A stretch of DNA of 64,000 nucleotides from contig CAUJCM010000001.1 of the NCBI GenBank assembly GCA_963169655.1, positions 186,001-250,000 of the forward strand. The letters are read 5' to 3'. Shown here one piece after another: positions 53,001 to 62,197 of this stretch. Made by a program: the position numbers and the translations under genes. Under the pieces are notes generated by a model. The model was not told the origin of the DNA, ran no database searches, and was given only the letters and a program-made list of their open reading frames with translations. How positions within the stretch are numbered: the stretch's first letter is position 1; every line of letters begins with the position of its first letter. This DNA is from Patescibacteria group bacterium. GTDB lineage: Bacteria; Patescibacteriota; Gracilibacteria; UBA1369.

Positions 53001-54738
53001 TATTTTTATCGAAAATATCAACTTTAAGAATTTTACAAACTTTTTTCTCTTCTTTAGGTGGTATTTTTACTATTGCAGAACAAGCTGGAATTGGTATGTT
53101 GTTTTCACCTTCTGCTATAACATTTATTTGAGTTCCAGGTTCTCCGCCTGAATAATAAGTACTAGTATTCTCATCTACAAATGGGTTTTTGGCAATTGAG
53201 TCGGGATCTCCCTCTTTGTCTTTAAATTTTCCACTATTATTAGTAGTACTCCAATTATATTTTAATTTGATAGATTGATTGCTTGGACTAAATGTTGGAG
53301 TAACTGTAAATGTTGTAGGTTTATTAGCTTCAAGTGTAGTTGGTGTAATTGTTAACCCAGTACAAACAGGTGGTTTTTCTTCTTCTTTAGGAATTATTAA
53401 TGGAACAGTACATTTATCGTATTTAGTTTTACCATCTGGACTTTGAGCTTGAACTGTAATTTTAGTTTCACCTGCTCCACCGGTGTAATAAGTATTTGTA
53501 TCTTTATCAATAAAATTATTTTGTTCTTTTATATTTGGATCTTGTTTATCTTTAAAACCTCCAGTTTTTGTTGGATTATTTGTATTTGTTGCTGTCCAAT
53601 TATAGTTTAAAGGTAAGTTAGCATTTTTTGGATCGACTGTTGGAATAACTGTAAAATTGATTGGTTTATTTGCTTCTAAAATATCATAAGTTAAAGTTAA
53701 CTCTTTACAAGTTGGTGGTTGAGTAGTTTCTGGCTTATTCCATACACTAACAACCGATCCTATTGGGAACCAAAACCATTGTTGTTGACCAGAACTACCT
53801 AGTTGAACTGTTTGATAATTTTGTCCACTTGGAGTAGGTAAAGGACACCATTTACTATAATCATTGGCGGTAGTACATAAACTAGTAAATTTATCTTTTA
53901 GTGCTAATTGATTGAAACTTGCTTTAGAAATTGCATAATTTCTAATTAATATTCTAGAAGTAGTTGTAGCACTCCATATTTCACTATTATTGTTTTTTGT
54001 TTTTAATTGTACACTTGGAGTGAATTTACGATATACAGAGTTATAATCATTTAAATTTGCTGACACTCCAAAAAAGGCAGCTAACGACTCGTTGAAATTA
54101 TCAGAGTCACTAGGGTTACTATCGTTATTTCCCCACATATTTGGTCTGAAGCTTTTATCAACAGTCCCAAACTCCCATAGAATAACACCAGTATTTGAAT
54201 TATAAGTAACTTTTACTCCACCATAAAAATTTGGATCTTTAATTTCTCCATTACAATCTGAAATAGCTTCAGCTGATCCTTTAAAGCTAGAAGGAGCTGG
54301 TGTTTGGCATTGTACTTGAGTTTTTTCTGTGTTATTTAAAGCGTCACTTTGAAGTTTAATTTCAAATTTATCGATATAAGATCTATAATAAAAGTTATCT
54401 TCTAATGAACTATTAATATAAGAATGTTGATGTATAGCATAAGGGACTTTTTTGTCCGTAATTCCACTTATATTTTTTAAAGGGTTTTCAGATACTTTAG
54501 GGGGTTGTATATATGAGCTTCCATATGGGGTCCTGGCTTTACATATTGATTCTCCAAGATAATTTAATAAATTAGTTCCGGCACTTCCTAGAGTGTCTTG
54601 TGCAGTGGGATTATAGGGATAAACTGCTAAATTACAGACTGGTAAATTTAGATGCTCTACTGCTGCGTGACTTATTTGTGTTACACCTAGAGATAAAGTT
54701 AGTATTGTCAGTGTGATATATGTTTTTATCTTATTCAT
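50026..54738 (-). CDS. Very large secreted protein with Ig/PKD-like repeats (1570 aa)
   Basis: An exported protein with a signal peptide (about 1-26, ending SHAAV). An N-terminal region (about 27-335) is unrecognised. Five related beta repeats start with a cysteine block at about 340, 456, 566, 694 and 816, e.g. TCKELTLTYDILEANKP and VCTGLTITPTTLEANKP. A long Cys-containing middle follows. The C-terminal part (about 1395-1570) has VTINKLEIPEGSGAM, DADLQINGNIQYTG and SIYGNIGPLMQHRLAAGD, with a final TPPGLSELFG. There is no C-terminal membrane anchor. Many paired cysteines suggest disulfides. It is the last gene of a three-gene minus-strand operon. Probably a surface fibre or adhesin; the function is inferred only. 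Confidence 0.82.
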   Translation of the reverse strand: MNKIKTYITLTILTLSLGVTQISHAAVEHLNLPVCNLAVYPYNPTAQDTLGSAGTNLLNYLGESICKARTPYGSSYIQPPKVSENPLKNISGITDKKVPYAIHQHSYINSSLEDNFYYRSYIDKFEIKLQSDALNNTEKTQVQCQTPAPSSFKGSAEAISDCNGEIKDPNFYGGVKVTYNSNTGVILWEFGTVDKSFRPNMWGNNDSNPSDSDNFNESLAAFFGVSANLNDYNSVYRKFTPSVQLKTKNNNSEIWSATTTSRILIRNYAISKASFNQLALKDKFTSLCTTANDYSKWCPLPTPSGQNYQTVQLGSSGQQQWFWFPIGSVVSVWNKPETTQPPTCKELTLTYDILEANKPINFTVIPTVDPKNANLPLNYNWTATNTNNPTKTGGFKDKQDPNIKEQNNFIDKDTNTYYTGGAGETKITVQAQSPDGKTKYDKCTVPLIIPKEEEKPPVCTGLTITPTTLEANKPTTFTVTPTFSPSNQSIKLKYNWSTTNNSGKFKDKEGDPDSIAKNPFVDENTSTYYSGGEPGTQINVIAEGENNIPIPACSAIVKIPPKEEKKVCKILKVDIFDKNNNLTNQNSLQEGESYTITINATQSLFNNGEQIKNYDIVVTGPLNNMGTLTKIGNDSKCEEPHSSGNEITVIKTPVDCKYNYIPKKDNTLRVQANPHDNIQACKITKTVTPKEEKKVCEDLNFEVNGNKSSNPQIEAGENYNLKVNPKYNNGEDISLVIWSVFGDGVLVGNTNNILLCPAKIDKNSPLTVLPYICDYQYQAPSNSNNPFGFKVSAVPHNNNPACTVQTKNYQPPKDENPYCLYLDLDTSGTFNPLESNNMNATVVLSDGSQYQDQVAFKSLDNSGNFSGGYGKTSEVKGIFLTSVDNTNNTRNVNFINGNQNTSLNIFLANTNIQKSTACLRALYPKPTEDNECKIPPKIERKGNVFIASGGDSSEYCWSVSGPNNPLFTNGQYQETGKSVQLQGFYTNFNIEVHDCNRKYANLCQDKKTYSDTPEIKKEIRPSGQNNYTTKINLTTKGDNISHNIDYKLTFTPSNYNEGYMIASVYDPAFTGKINASKQTTETSVKGGEVEIKLKDIKVTQLSNNYTVCKSDPSPKDQCYQLDQKNGKITINGINSTDPIEITYSGSYTPNISLKECQEGEACNEKVINQSYVTEFEYCVENTETDKDGKATTTYDCTKAPATKNLCQEIEQITEQGTIEKINPCKEDQLTITSNKTTIETVCQYFLTRAAGDVFLEEDLKYGFDISKCYPRKNNTGPIIKPKDEGDRNIVRSGQTENNTITISHEICTAGQNDFKNMTNLSSVQKEILQKLYGSDISKNLSSQICEVSMVPGLVWTKDQINNSIKLNIDKLTRWNSGINPSSKITQLTDIKFLNKTVYYYKGSGSGSETVTINKLEIPEGSGAMTVIIEDADLQINGNIQYTGQDDPNLSADQISSLGVIVLNGNMYVDPNVEKLAGAYFIQREDENDMTKGNIFSGTKNNPQQYSDKFLTINGSIYGNIGPLMQHRLAAGDATQDEGSITIRYDQRMIQNTPPGLSELFGNFSQTQIAN

Positions 54739-54770
54739 AAGTTTGTTTTATTTTGTGTATATTTTATTTA

Positions 54771-57700
54771 TTAAATATCATTGCTACTAGGGCCTGTCGG
54801 TGTGTCAATTGGTGCTTGTGGAGCTCCTTTTGTAATAGGTGGTAGTTTAGCCCCACCAGCAATTTGAGATACTTCGGGAGTTTCACCTCCTTCGGGTTTT
54901 TCTGGTTTCTCGCTTGGTGGTGTTTCGTCACTTAGTGTACTGAGAGATACAGCTCCAGTAACTCCACCAAGTAATCCGATAAATTCTTTGTATACTTTTT
55001 CACTGATTGTAGTTCTTGAATTACTACTACTTGCGAGTAATAATGCTACTTCTTCTTTTGAAGGTTGAATCATTGTAACCTTTTCATGTAATGTTCCTGT
55101 GAAGTTTGCACATTTATTAAATACTCCAGATTGAATAATTGTCTCTGCTCTCAACATAAAATTAACTCCGTTTTTTCCTTTAACACTTATTGCATCTTTT
55201 CCTTCGAGTTGGGCTTTTCTTATAGCTTCTACTATATCCATAAACCTAGTTAATTTGGACACATCACTATTACCACTTTCATAAAATTTTATTACTTCAT
55301 TGTATTCTTCTAATCCAAGAATAAAGGCTAAACCAGGATTGGAAGCTACTATTCGTGCAAGGTTACTTTCCATAAATCCTTTTAAATTGCTTCTTTCAGG
55401 TAAATGAGATAATTGTCCTAATAATATCATAGCTATAGCACGGTCTTCTGGTGGCTGGCCACTTCTTAAAGCTTCAGTATAGTTTTTGCCAATAATATAG
55501 CCGTATTTATTTGATGCTTCTGTACTTTTTAGAGATCCATCAATCATTTGATGTAAACCATTTGCTCCACGTCCAATTGCTACTGCTACAGAAGTTCCTT
55601 CTATTAATTGAGTTGGGCTTTGATTGGTATCTAAATGTTCTAAATCACTGACAGCTTTATGGGCTAATTCTTTGGCTGTAAATGGTATTGTTTGTCCAAA
55701 TCTTGCTAACTCTTGTATTCTTTTTTCGAAATATGGAGCTATTGTTGTTTCAGCCCATTTCAATCTATTTCTATAAGCGTTTGCTCTTTCTACTGCACCT
55801 CCTCTACTTAATTCTTGGTATCGAAGAGTAGATAATTCTAAAGTTAAGATATGTTTTTCTAGTCCGTTGAAAGATTTGTCTAATTTGTTTTCTTGAGCAT
55901 AATCATCATAAAATGAATAAAGTTCTTCTGCCGTTAGATTTGGATCATTAACATTTTCTTTAGCTTTACTTTCTGTTAATGATAAGAATGTTTGACCTTT
56001 TTTATTTCTAAATTTAAATAATTTTTGAGCATGTTCTTTAATTAGATTTTCTCGAACTTTTTCTTCTTCATCTAATGTTTTGTTTAATGCTTTTCTCATT
56101 CTGCCTTGTTCTAAAGTAATCTCTTCAAATTCTTGTGTACGATCTATTAACGCTTCTGCTTTTCCTTTTTTACCTAATATTTGAGGAGTTTCTTTATTGT
56201 CATTTAATCTGGTAATAGTAGTTTCTACTGGAAAGGTATCTCCTGTGAAGAAACGATTGGTTGAAATTGTTGTTATACTTTCCATAGTTGCCCCGTGAGA
56301 AGTTTCTACTGGATATTTTCTAGTTTGTTTATCTATGTACAGGAAATTGATATTATTGGGATCTTTTAAAAATATTCTGCTCCCTTCAATTACTGCTATA
56401 TTAGGAGATATTAAGATTTTTTCATTTACATCTAAAGAAGTTGATAATAAGACAATTTCTATTCTATTATCTGGTGTTTTAACTAATCTAAAGTTAATTT
56501 GTTTTTCTTTTAAAGCTTGATTTAAACTATCTATTTTACTTCCCATTTGATTTACCTCAAGTTCTGCAATTGAAGATGTAATACCAAATTCACTTCTTTT
56601 TTTACCTGTTTCATCTAAAGATAAAGTTTCACCTGATGTATTAACTTTGGTTGAATCTTGTTGTTGTGAAAATGTTTGGAAAAGTTTGTCAAATTGTTTT
56701 TGTTTTTGAGCTTCATGGAATTCTCCCATTTCTCTTTCTGATGTTCTTCTTTGTCTTTCAATAACCATACGAGATCCTATATTAAATTTGAGGCTAGCTA
56801 AGAATTGTATCCCCCATGTTACTACTCCACCTAATACAACTGGAACATTTCCAGTGGCAGCTCCTGACGCAATTATGACTCCTGACACAACATTTATGCC
56901 CACTTCTCCTCCTAGAATTGTTGGAAGATCAAAATCTTCATTGAATTTATCAATAAGAATAGCAATATATTGTTCAAAAGATGCTAACACCTCAGTTCCT
57001 TTTGAATTTTTATCAACTCCTAATTGTTTGGCTAAATTTGTATCTAATTTCAGTTTTGAGACAAATTTACTAATGTCTTGAGGATGGCTACCTTGTTCAT
57101 ATATTATTTTTAATTCTTCAATATAAGATTTAACTTTATTTTTTGTTAGATATTCATTTAAATCTTTGTCATATCTTTTCTGAGCATCAAGTTCCCATCT
57201 ATAAGCAGGACCTAGTGAGAGACCATATTGTCCTTGTGTAATATCAAATCCTACGCCAGTTTTGATATTTAAATAATGATTATAATTATCAATTTCATTT
57301 GCTTTTTTAAGTCTAAACTCAGTTCCGAAACTAGCTGCAGGTCCCATACTAATTTGTCCTTGTGTGTCTACTCCTACCCCAAAACTAATTCCTCCAAAGA
57401 AAGTTATTGTTTGATCTTTATTTGGATCTGCACTAGTAAATGAAACTCCAACTGCTAATCTAAATTCTGGTGAACCATCATTGCCTCCTAGCTGTTTTCC
57501 TCCAAAACCAGGTATAAGCATCATTTTTGCATTTGGTGTACCTAAGATATCTAAAGTAATTGGTAAATTAATACCAACATTATGTGTTTTATCGGAATTA
57601 TAAGAATAGTTTAATAAGACACTTATAGGTAAAGTATTAAGTGAAGCTTTTAATGCATTTTTTTTGATTATTGTACCATCTGGTCCTTTTATTTCTTCTG

Positions 57701-60700
57701 GTATCAAAGTGAGGATTTGTTCTACTAGTTTTTCTTTGAAGATCTCTAAGTCTTCTTTTTGTCCACGTTCTTGATCCTCAGCTTCTGATAGATACCCTAA
57801 TCTTAATACTTCTTTTTCAGCACCAGTTGTTCCTAATCTAATATCTATTTTCCCTTTAGGATCAACCATTTTTAATATATTGCTATAGTTTTGATCTGTC
57901 CTGGCTAAAAGTTGTAATCTTTTAAATCCTTTTTGATATAATTTGTTTAAAATAGTATTAGCATTTTCTATATTAATGACTTCTTCACCTTGTTCATTTC
58001 TTTCTATTACTTGTGTTAGAATATCATTATATGCGGCTTTACCTGAAGTACGATTAAAATATACATCTTTTGTATAATGACCTGTTGCTAAAGTTCCACC
58101 TGCGCTATCTCCGTCACTCAAATCTAATGTAGAAGTTTTATTACCTTCTCGATCTGTATCTGATAATCCATATCCAAATATTTCTTGTAGATTTCTTTTG
58201 AATCTTTCATCAATTTTAATACTTTCTCTACTTTCTCTTAAATATGAGCTAACATTTAAATCCTTTGATTCTGTACCATATTTAACTGCATATATTAATT
58301 GAAGTAATGTTGCATTGGATTTTACATCTTTAAAGGTGTCAGGAAGTGAAGTTAATAAAAAATTATGTTTACTACCTTTTACTTGCTTAATACAATTCAT
58401 TTTTTTTAATTCTTCAAAGGTATGAGTTCTGAAAACAGCTTCAATTAATTGAGGAACATTTAATTGTAAATCTGATTGATATTTAGTTAATTTTACATAT
58501 TCTTGTAATTGTTTATTAAGATCATTTAATGGGGTAGTTAAAACACCAATTTTATCTATATTTGATGTTGGTGCTACTTTAAATCGATTTGTGTTTTCAA
58601 ATTTAGGACGATTAATGTGTTCATTTATTGATGATACAACTTCTTGTGCATTTAATGTTTTTGCAATAAATTTGATTATTAGATTATTTTCATTATTACT
58701 ATCTTGATTGAATCCTGGTATCATATATACGGCCCAAGATGCTGCGTTGTTTTCAATTTTTAAAGTAAAGTCTCTGCCTTTGTATCGTATATTTAAATTT
58801 ACTTCATCATTTTCAAGAAGATTTTTACGATTTGAAGGAGTGTCGACAATAGTTGCAGTTCCTGTAACTTGTAGTAATTTTAGAATATCACGTGTTTTTT
58901 TGGCTAAATCATTATCTACCATTTCAGCTCCTTTTTCTTTTTTAATACTTAAAAATTTACTTGCTGGAACTCCAGGTATTGTGTTTTGACTTAATCCTTC
59001 TAGCCCTGCTATTTGGTAATAAGTTGGTGTTTTATTTATTTTAATAGAATCAATTTTTTCACCAGGTTGTAAGACAGCTAAGTTGCTGACTCTTGTTTCA
59101 AATAAACTATTAATTTTACTGATATAATCTTCTGGCTCATACCCCCATTTATCAACAGTATTCCAAATTGATTGACCTGTGCTAGGATCATGTACTGAAA
59201 TATGAGTAGATGTTGAATAATCTTGTAAACGAATACCTAGATCCTTATTATTTTTTCTTACGATGGTATAAAAACTCCCATCTTCTTGTTTTATAATTTT
59301 TTGAGAAGCATCTATATTAAGTAAATTTACTAACTTTAATAAGTTTTGCGCACCTTTTTCTGCATCTTTAGGTAATTGTTCATGTAATTTTTGATATTTA
59401 TTAAATTTGGTGGTTTCAGGTTTAATTAATGCTATAGCATTACCTAATCCTTCAATGGCAAAAATATATTTTCTATATTCTTCTTGTTTTATTTTTAGCC
59501 ATGGATCATTTACATCAGGAGCGGCTGCTAACCCAAGAATTTTATCATAAGATTGTCCATCAGGTAGTTTGATACCAAAGTGTTGAATTATGTCTTCTGA
59601 CTCAAAAGTTGAAGAACTTCCTGTAATTATTAATTTGTAAATTATATTACGAATTTTATTAACGTCATTGACTTGAAAAATTTCAGGATAAGAACTTATT
59701 ACTGTTAAGACTCTTTTAATATGAGGATTCTCTTGATTCCATAATTCTCTCCATGCAATACCATTTGGACCTCCTCTCATTATGTCTTCTAATGCAGGAG
59801 TAATTGGCCATTTTAAACCACTACTACTGTAATCATCGTCTAAACTACTTAGTAAATCTAGCAATACATTGTATTTTTGGTTTAAAGGTTTAGTGCTTGC
59901 TAATTGTTTTTCAAATTGAGAAGTTATTGTACTTATTTCACTTTGTCTTTTTTTACTTAAAATTTGCCTAATTTGTTTTAACGATAGATTGCTCATATTA
60001 CTTAACAAGGTTTTATTTTCTTTACTATGAATATCTTGTCTTTCTGTAGCTTCTTGTTGTTCTTGTAAAGTTTTTCTTTCAAATATTCTTTCTTGTTTTA
60101 TTTGAGGCATAATGATTGGTAACCTCTTTGTTTTTCCTATACTTTCATGTGCTAATTTTAATAAATTGGCATATTCGGGAATTGATATACTTGTTCTTAT
60201 AATTTGAGCACAAAAATCATCATTCAAGATTTGTTGACCATCAATAATTGCACCTTGTCCAGTTTGATATTGTAAAATTGCAGTAGCAATTTCTAAATAG
60301 GTTGCATTAGTATCTATTTGAGTCAAAACATTATAAAACTCTTCATTGATTTTTACTCTATCAATATTTCTTTCTACTTGTGTAGTAGATTCTAAATATG
60401 ATGCTGGATAAAAAGTTAACTTATCACCTGCAATTAACCAAAGTGGTTTATTGGCTTCAGTTAAAAATTGTCCAGACTTTTGGTCATAAGTGGCTTTTAT
60501 TTCTGAAATACCTCTTTTAATTATTACTCTATCTCCTTGTTGTAGTGATCTTCCAATTAAAGATTCAATTGCAGTGCTAGATGTTATAGAACTACTAGCT
60601 TCTTTTTTTGTGATTTTAAAGTCTTTAATTTGTTCAACATTTTCTTTTTGTCTTTGCCCTGATTCTTGTAGTTGTGCAGGTGTATATTGAATCTTGATAT

Positions 60701-61229
60701 CAGTATTTGGGAAATATATTTCTCCACTTTCTCCATAGAATTTGAATTGAGTTGTGTCAGTAATATTATCATAAACAAGACCAATAGATTTACAATTTAA
60801 TGCTGTTAATACTCGAGTAAACCAAATTTCTTCGTTTGAGTTATTATCATTGGATAAGGCTGTGAATCCTTTTTTCTTTACAACATCTGCTATTGCTAAT
60901 CGATTATTGTGAATTTTCTGTATTAAACCTGTATTAAATTCTTTAACTAAAGCTTCTTTGGCTTGAGTATCGATATTTAATTTAGAAATTAAATTTTTTA
61001 AAGTATCTTGGATATTGTTTTTGAATGGTTCTTTTTTTTCTTGATTAAAAGTAATGTTATCAAAATTAGGATCTTGCCAATTTATTCTTTTTTCTGGGGC
61101 TTTTTGTTTTTCTACTCTTTCAGGTTGTTTTGCCCCTGCCTCTTGATACACCATCCGCTTCCATAAATTAAATATATCTTTGGAAGGGTTGTTTTGATGA
61201 CAGTTGAAATTTGTTTTTTGATTTTGCAT
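54771..61229 (-). CDS. Giant protein of unknown function (2152 aa)
   Basis: The longest gene here. No signal peptide or N-terminal membrane helix is seen (MQNQKTNFNCHQNNPSKDIF..). Residues 1-1150 are mostly mixed alpha/beta with charged stretches and no recognised domain. Residues about 1200-1350 are beta-rich and glycine-rich (MLIPGFGGKQLGG, ITFFGGISFGVGVDTQGQ, YGLSLGPAYRWEL), resembling a membrane beta-barrel segment. A hydrophobic Gly/Val segment follows at about 1430-1475 (VVSGVIIASGAATGNVPVVLGG). Residues 1500-2080 are largely helical, and the last ~60 are Pro/Glu-rich. It is 32 bp upstream of the 1570-aa secreted protein gene and 27 bp downstream of the 155-aa gene. Giant proteins of unknown role are a known CPR trait. 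Confidence 0.82.
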   Translation of the reverse strand: MQNQKTNFNCHQNNPSKDIFNLWKRMVYQEAGAKQPERVEKQKAPEKRINWQDPNFDNITFNQEKKEPFKNNIQDTLKNLISKLNIDTQAKEALVKEFNTGLIQKIHNNRLAIADVVKKKGFTALSNDNNSNEEIWFTRVLTALNCKSIGLVYDNITDTTQFKFYGESGEIYFPNTDIKIQYTPAQLQESGQRQKENVEQIKDFKITKKEASSSITSSTAIESLIGRSLQQGDRVIIKRGISEIKATYDQKSGQFLTEANKPLWLIAGDKLTFYPASYLESTTQVERNIDRVKINEEFYNVLTQIDTNATYLEIATAILQYQTGQGAIIDGQQILNDDFCAQIIRTSISIPEYANLLKLAHESIGKTKRLPIIMPQIKQERIFERKTLQEQQEATERQDIHSKENKTLLSNMSNLSLKQIRQILSKKRQSEISTITSQFEKQLASTKPLNQKYNVLLDLLSSLDDDYSSSGLKWPITPALEDIMRGGPNGIAWRELWNQENPHIKRVLTVISSYPEIFQVNDVNKIRNIIYKLIITGSSSTFESEDIIQHFGIKLPDGQSYDKILGLAAAPDVNDPWLKIKQEEYRKYIFAIEGLGNAIALIKPETTKFNKYQKLHEQLPKDAEKGAQNLLKLVNLLNIDASQKIIKQEDGSFYTIVRKNNKDLGIRLQDYSTSTHISVHDPSTGQSIWNTVDKWGYEPEDYISKINSLFETRVSNLAVLQPGEKIDSIKINKTPTYYQIAGLEGLSQNTIPGVPASKFLSIKKEKGAEMVDNDLAKKTRDILKLLQVTGTATIVDTPSNRKNLLENDEVNLNIRYKGRDFTLKIENNAASWAVYMIPGFNQDSNNENNLIIKFIAKTLNAQEVVSSINEHINRPKFENTNRFKVAPTSNIDKIGVLTTPLNDLNKQLQEYVKLTKYQSDLQLNVPQLIEAVFRTHTFEELKKMNCIKQVKGSKHNFLLTSLPDTFKDVKSNATLLQLIYAVKYGTESKDLNVSSYLRESRESIKIDERFKRNLQEIFGYGLSDTDREGNKTSTLDLSDGDSAGGTLATGHYTKDVYFNRTSGKAAYNDILTQVIERNEQGEEVINIENANTILNKLYQKGFKRLQLLARTDQNYSNILKMVDPKGKIDIRLGTTGAEKEVLRLGYLSEAEDQERGQKEDLEIFKEKLVEQILTLIPEEIKGPDGTIIKKNALKASLNTLPISVLLNYSYNSDKTHNVGINLPITLDILGTPNAKMMLIPGFGGKQLGGNDGSPEFRLAVGVSFTSADPNKDQTITFFGGISFGVGVDTQGQISMGPAASFGTEFRLKKANEIDNYNHYLNIKTGVGFDITQGQYGLSLGPAYRWELDAQKRYDKDLNEYLTKNKVKSYIEELKIIYEQGSHPQDISKFVSKLKLDTNLAKQLGVDKNSKGTEVLASFEQYIAILIDKFNEDFDLPTILGGEVGINVVSGVIIASGAATGNVPVVLGGVVTWGIQFLASLKFNIGSRMVIERQRRTSEREMGEFHEAQKQKQFDKLFQTFSQQQDSTKVNTSGETLSLDETGKKRSEFGITSSIAELEVNQMGSKIDSLNQALKEKQINFRLVKTPDNRIEIVLLSTSLDVNEKILISPNIAVIEGSRIFLKDPNNINFLYIDKQTRKYPVETSHGATMESITTISTNRFFTGDTFPVETTITRLNDNKETPQILGKKGKAEALIDRTQEFEEITLEQGRMRKALNKTLDEEEKVRENLIKEHAQKLFKFRNKKGQTFLSLTESKAKENVNDPNLTAEELYSFYDDYAQENKLDKSFNGLEKHILTLELSTLRYQELSRGGAVERANAYRNRLKWAETTIAPYFEKRIQELARFGQTIPFTAKELAHKAVSDLEHLDTNQSPTQLIEGTSVAVAIGRGANGLHQMIDGSLKSTEASNKYGYIIGKNYTEALRSGQPPEDRAIAMILLGQLSHLPERSNLKGFMESNLARIVASNPGLAFILGLEEYNEVIKFYESGNSDVSKLTRFMDIVEAIRKAQLEGKDAISVKGKNGVNFMLRAETIIQSGVFNKCANFTGTLHEKVTMIQPSKEEVALLLASSSNSRTTISEKVYKEFIGLLGGVTGAVSLSTLSDETPPSEKPEKPEGGETPEVSQIAGGAKLPPITKGAPQAPIDTPTGPSSNDI

Positions 61230-61256
61230 GGTCTTGGTCTTATATTTTTGTTTATT

Positions 61257-61724
61257 TTATTTTTGATTTATTTCTTCAATTAATTCTTGTAATTGTTGTC
61301 TTGCTTCTGCGATCCTTTGTTCTCTCTCGACTTGCCTTTGTTTGTAATAGCTTGAGTGAGCTTCAAAGATAATTGGTTGAGTGAAGGAGGTAATATCTAT
61401 TTTTTGATTTTTTTTATCGAAGAAATTAAGTCTTCCTTCAATAATTCTCACTATTTTACATTCTTTTTCTCCCATAGCTTGCCAGAAATCTTTAACGCCA
61501 ATTTCTGGGAAAATGGTTTCAGTAAGCGACTTAACAGTAGCTTCTTGATATGCTTTGCTATTAAAATCATCAAAAGGGAAAATTTGTTTTGCTAAATTTC
61601 CCAAACTATTAGTCATTTCAAAATCAAATTCTGCTTCGGCATTATAATTTTGCCATTGATTTTCTTGCTCTAGTCTTTCGGCTGTCCTTTGAGCAAAACT
61701 TGTTGTATTTTTATTGGTCGCCAT
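61257..61724 (-). CDS. Hypothetical protein, first gene of the giant-protein operon
   Basis: A 155-aa soluble protein, not recognised. The N-terminal part is acidic and aromatic (QWQNYNAEAEFDFEMTNSLG), the middle has IFPEIGVKDFWQAMGEKECK, and the end is a charged helix (VEREQRIAEARQQLQELIEE). It starts at ATG 61724 and is the promoter-proximal gene of the operon with the 2152-aa and 1570-aa genes, so it may be a chaperone or partner of the giant protein. That is an inference from position only. Confidence 0.68.
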   Translation of the reverse strand: MATNKNTTSFAQRTAERLEQENQWQNYNAEAEFDFEMTNSLGNLAKQIFPFDDFNSKAYQEATVKSLTETIFPEIGVKDFWQAMGEKECKIVRIIEGRLNFFDKKNQKIDITSFTQPIIFEAHSSYYKQRQVEREQRIAEARQQLQELIEEINQK

Positions 61725-61770
61725 ATTTTTTTGTGATATTTTTATTGATTCTTTTAAAATTTATCTTTGT

Positions 61771-61799
61771 ATTATATCAAAATTTGCTAAATTTCGCAA
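61771..61799 (-). promoter_or_regulatory. Promoter of the giant-protein operon
   Basis: Minus-strand TTGCGA (61799-61794), 17-nt spacer, TATAAT (61776-61771), giving a leader of about 40 nt. Confidence 0.65.
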
Positions 61800-61838
61800 A
61801 CCGCTACTTAACTAGAAAATAAAGTCAACCAGAATTTA

Positions 61839-61866
61839 ATGACTTTTTACAAAAAAAAATTATAAT
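61839..61866 (+). promoter_or_regulatory. Promoter of the hpf operon
   Basis: ATGACT (61839-61844), 16-nt spacer, TATAAT (61861-61866), 23 bp before the hpf ATG. It is divergent from the giant-protein promoter. Confidence 0.5.
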
Positions 61867-61889
61867 TGAAGTAATTTAACATCATCATT

Positions 61890-62195
61890 ATGCAAATAAA
61901 TTTTTATCAAAAAAATTGGCAATTATCAGATGAACAAAAAGATTATATTACAGCAAAATGTGAGCAACTTCACAAATATAAGGTAATGGAAGACCCTTCT
62001 GTAATTGTCAGAGTGGATGTTGAATACCAAGATCATTTATCAACTGATAAAAAGACTTTTGTGAAAGTAACTGTTGATATTCCAAAGCAGGTTTTAAGAG
62101 CAGAAACTGAATGTATTGTGGTTGAAGAAGGGATAGATTTAATTATTCCAAAGTTGGTTCAACAGCTTGAAAAATACAAAGCAGTACATCAATAA
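61890..62195 (+). CDS. hpf: Ribosome hibernation promoting factor (short HPF/RaiA type)
   Basis: A 101-aa protein of the HPF/RaiA/YfiA family that binds the 30S subunit in stationary phase. It has the beta-alpha-beta-beta-beta-alpha pattern (QLSDEQKDYITAKCEQLHKY, then VIVRVDVEYQDHLSTDKKTF, VKVTVDIP, LRAETECIVVEEGIDLIIPKL). It lacks the C-terminal dimerisation domain of long HPF. Here the usual DxxxAID-type helix reads VEEGIDLIIPK. Followed 2 bp later by the ligase gene. Confidence 0.88.
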   Translation: MQINFYQKNWQLSDEQKDYITAKCEQLHKYKVMEDPSVIVRVDVEYQDHLSTDKKTFVKVTVDIPKQVLRAETECIVVEEGIDLIIPKLVQQLEKYKAVHQ

Positions 62196-62197
62196 AA

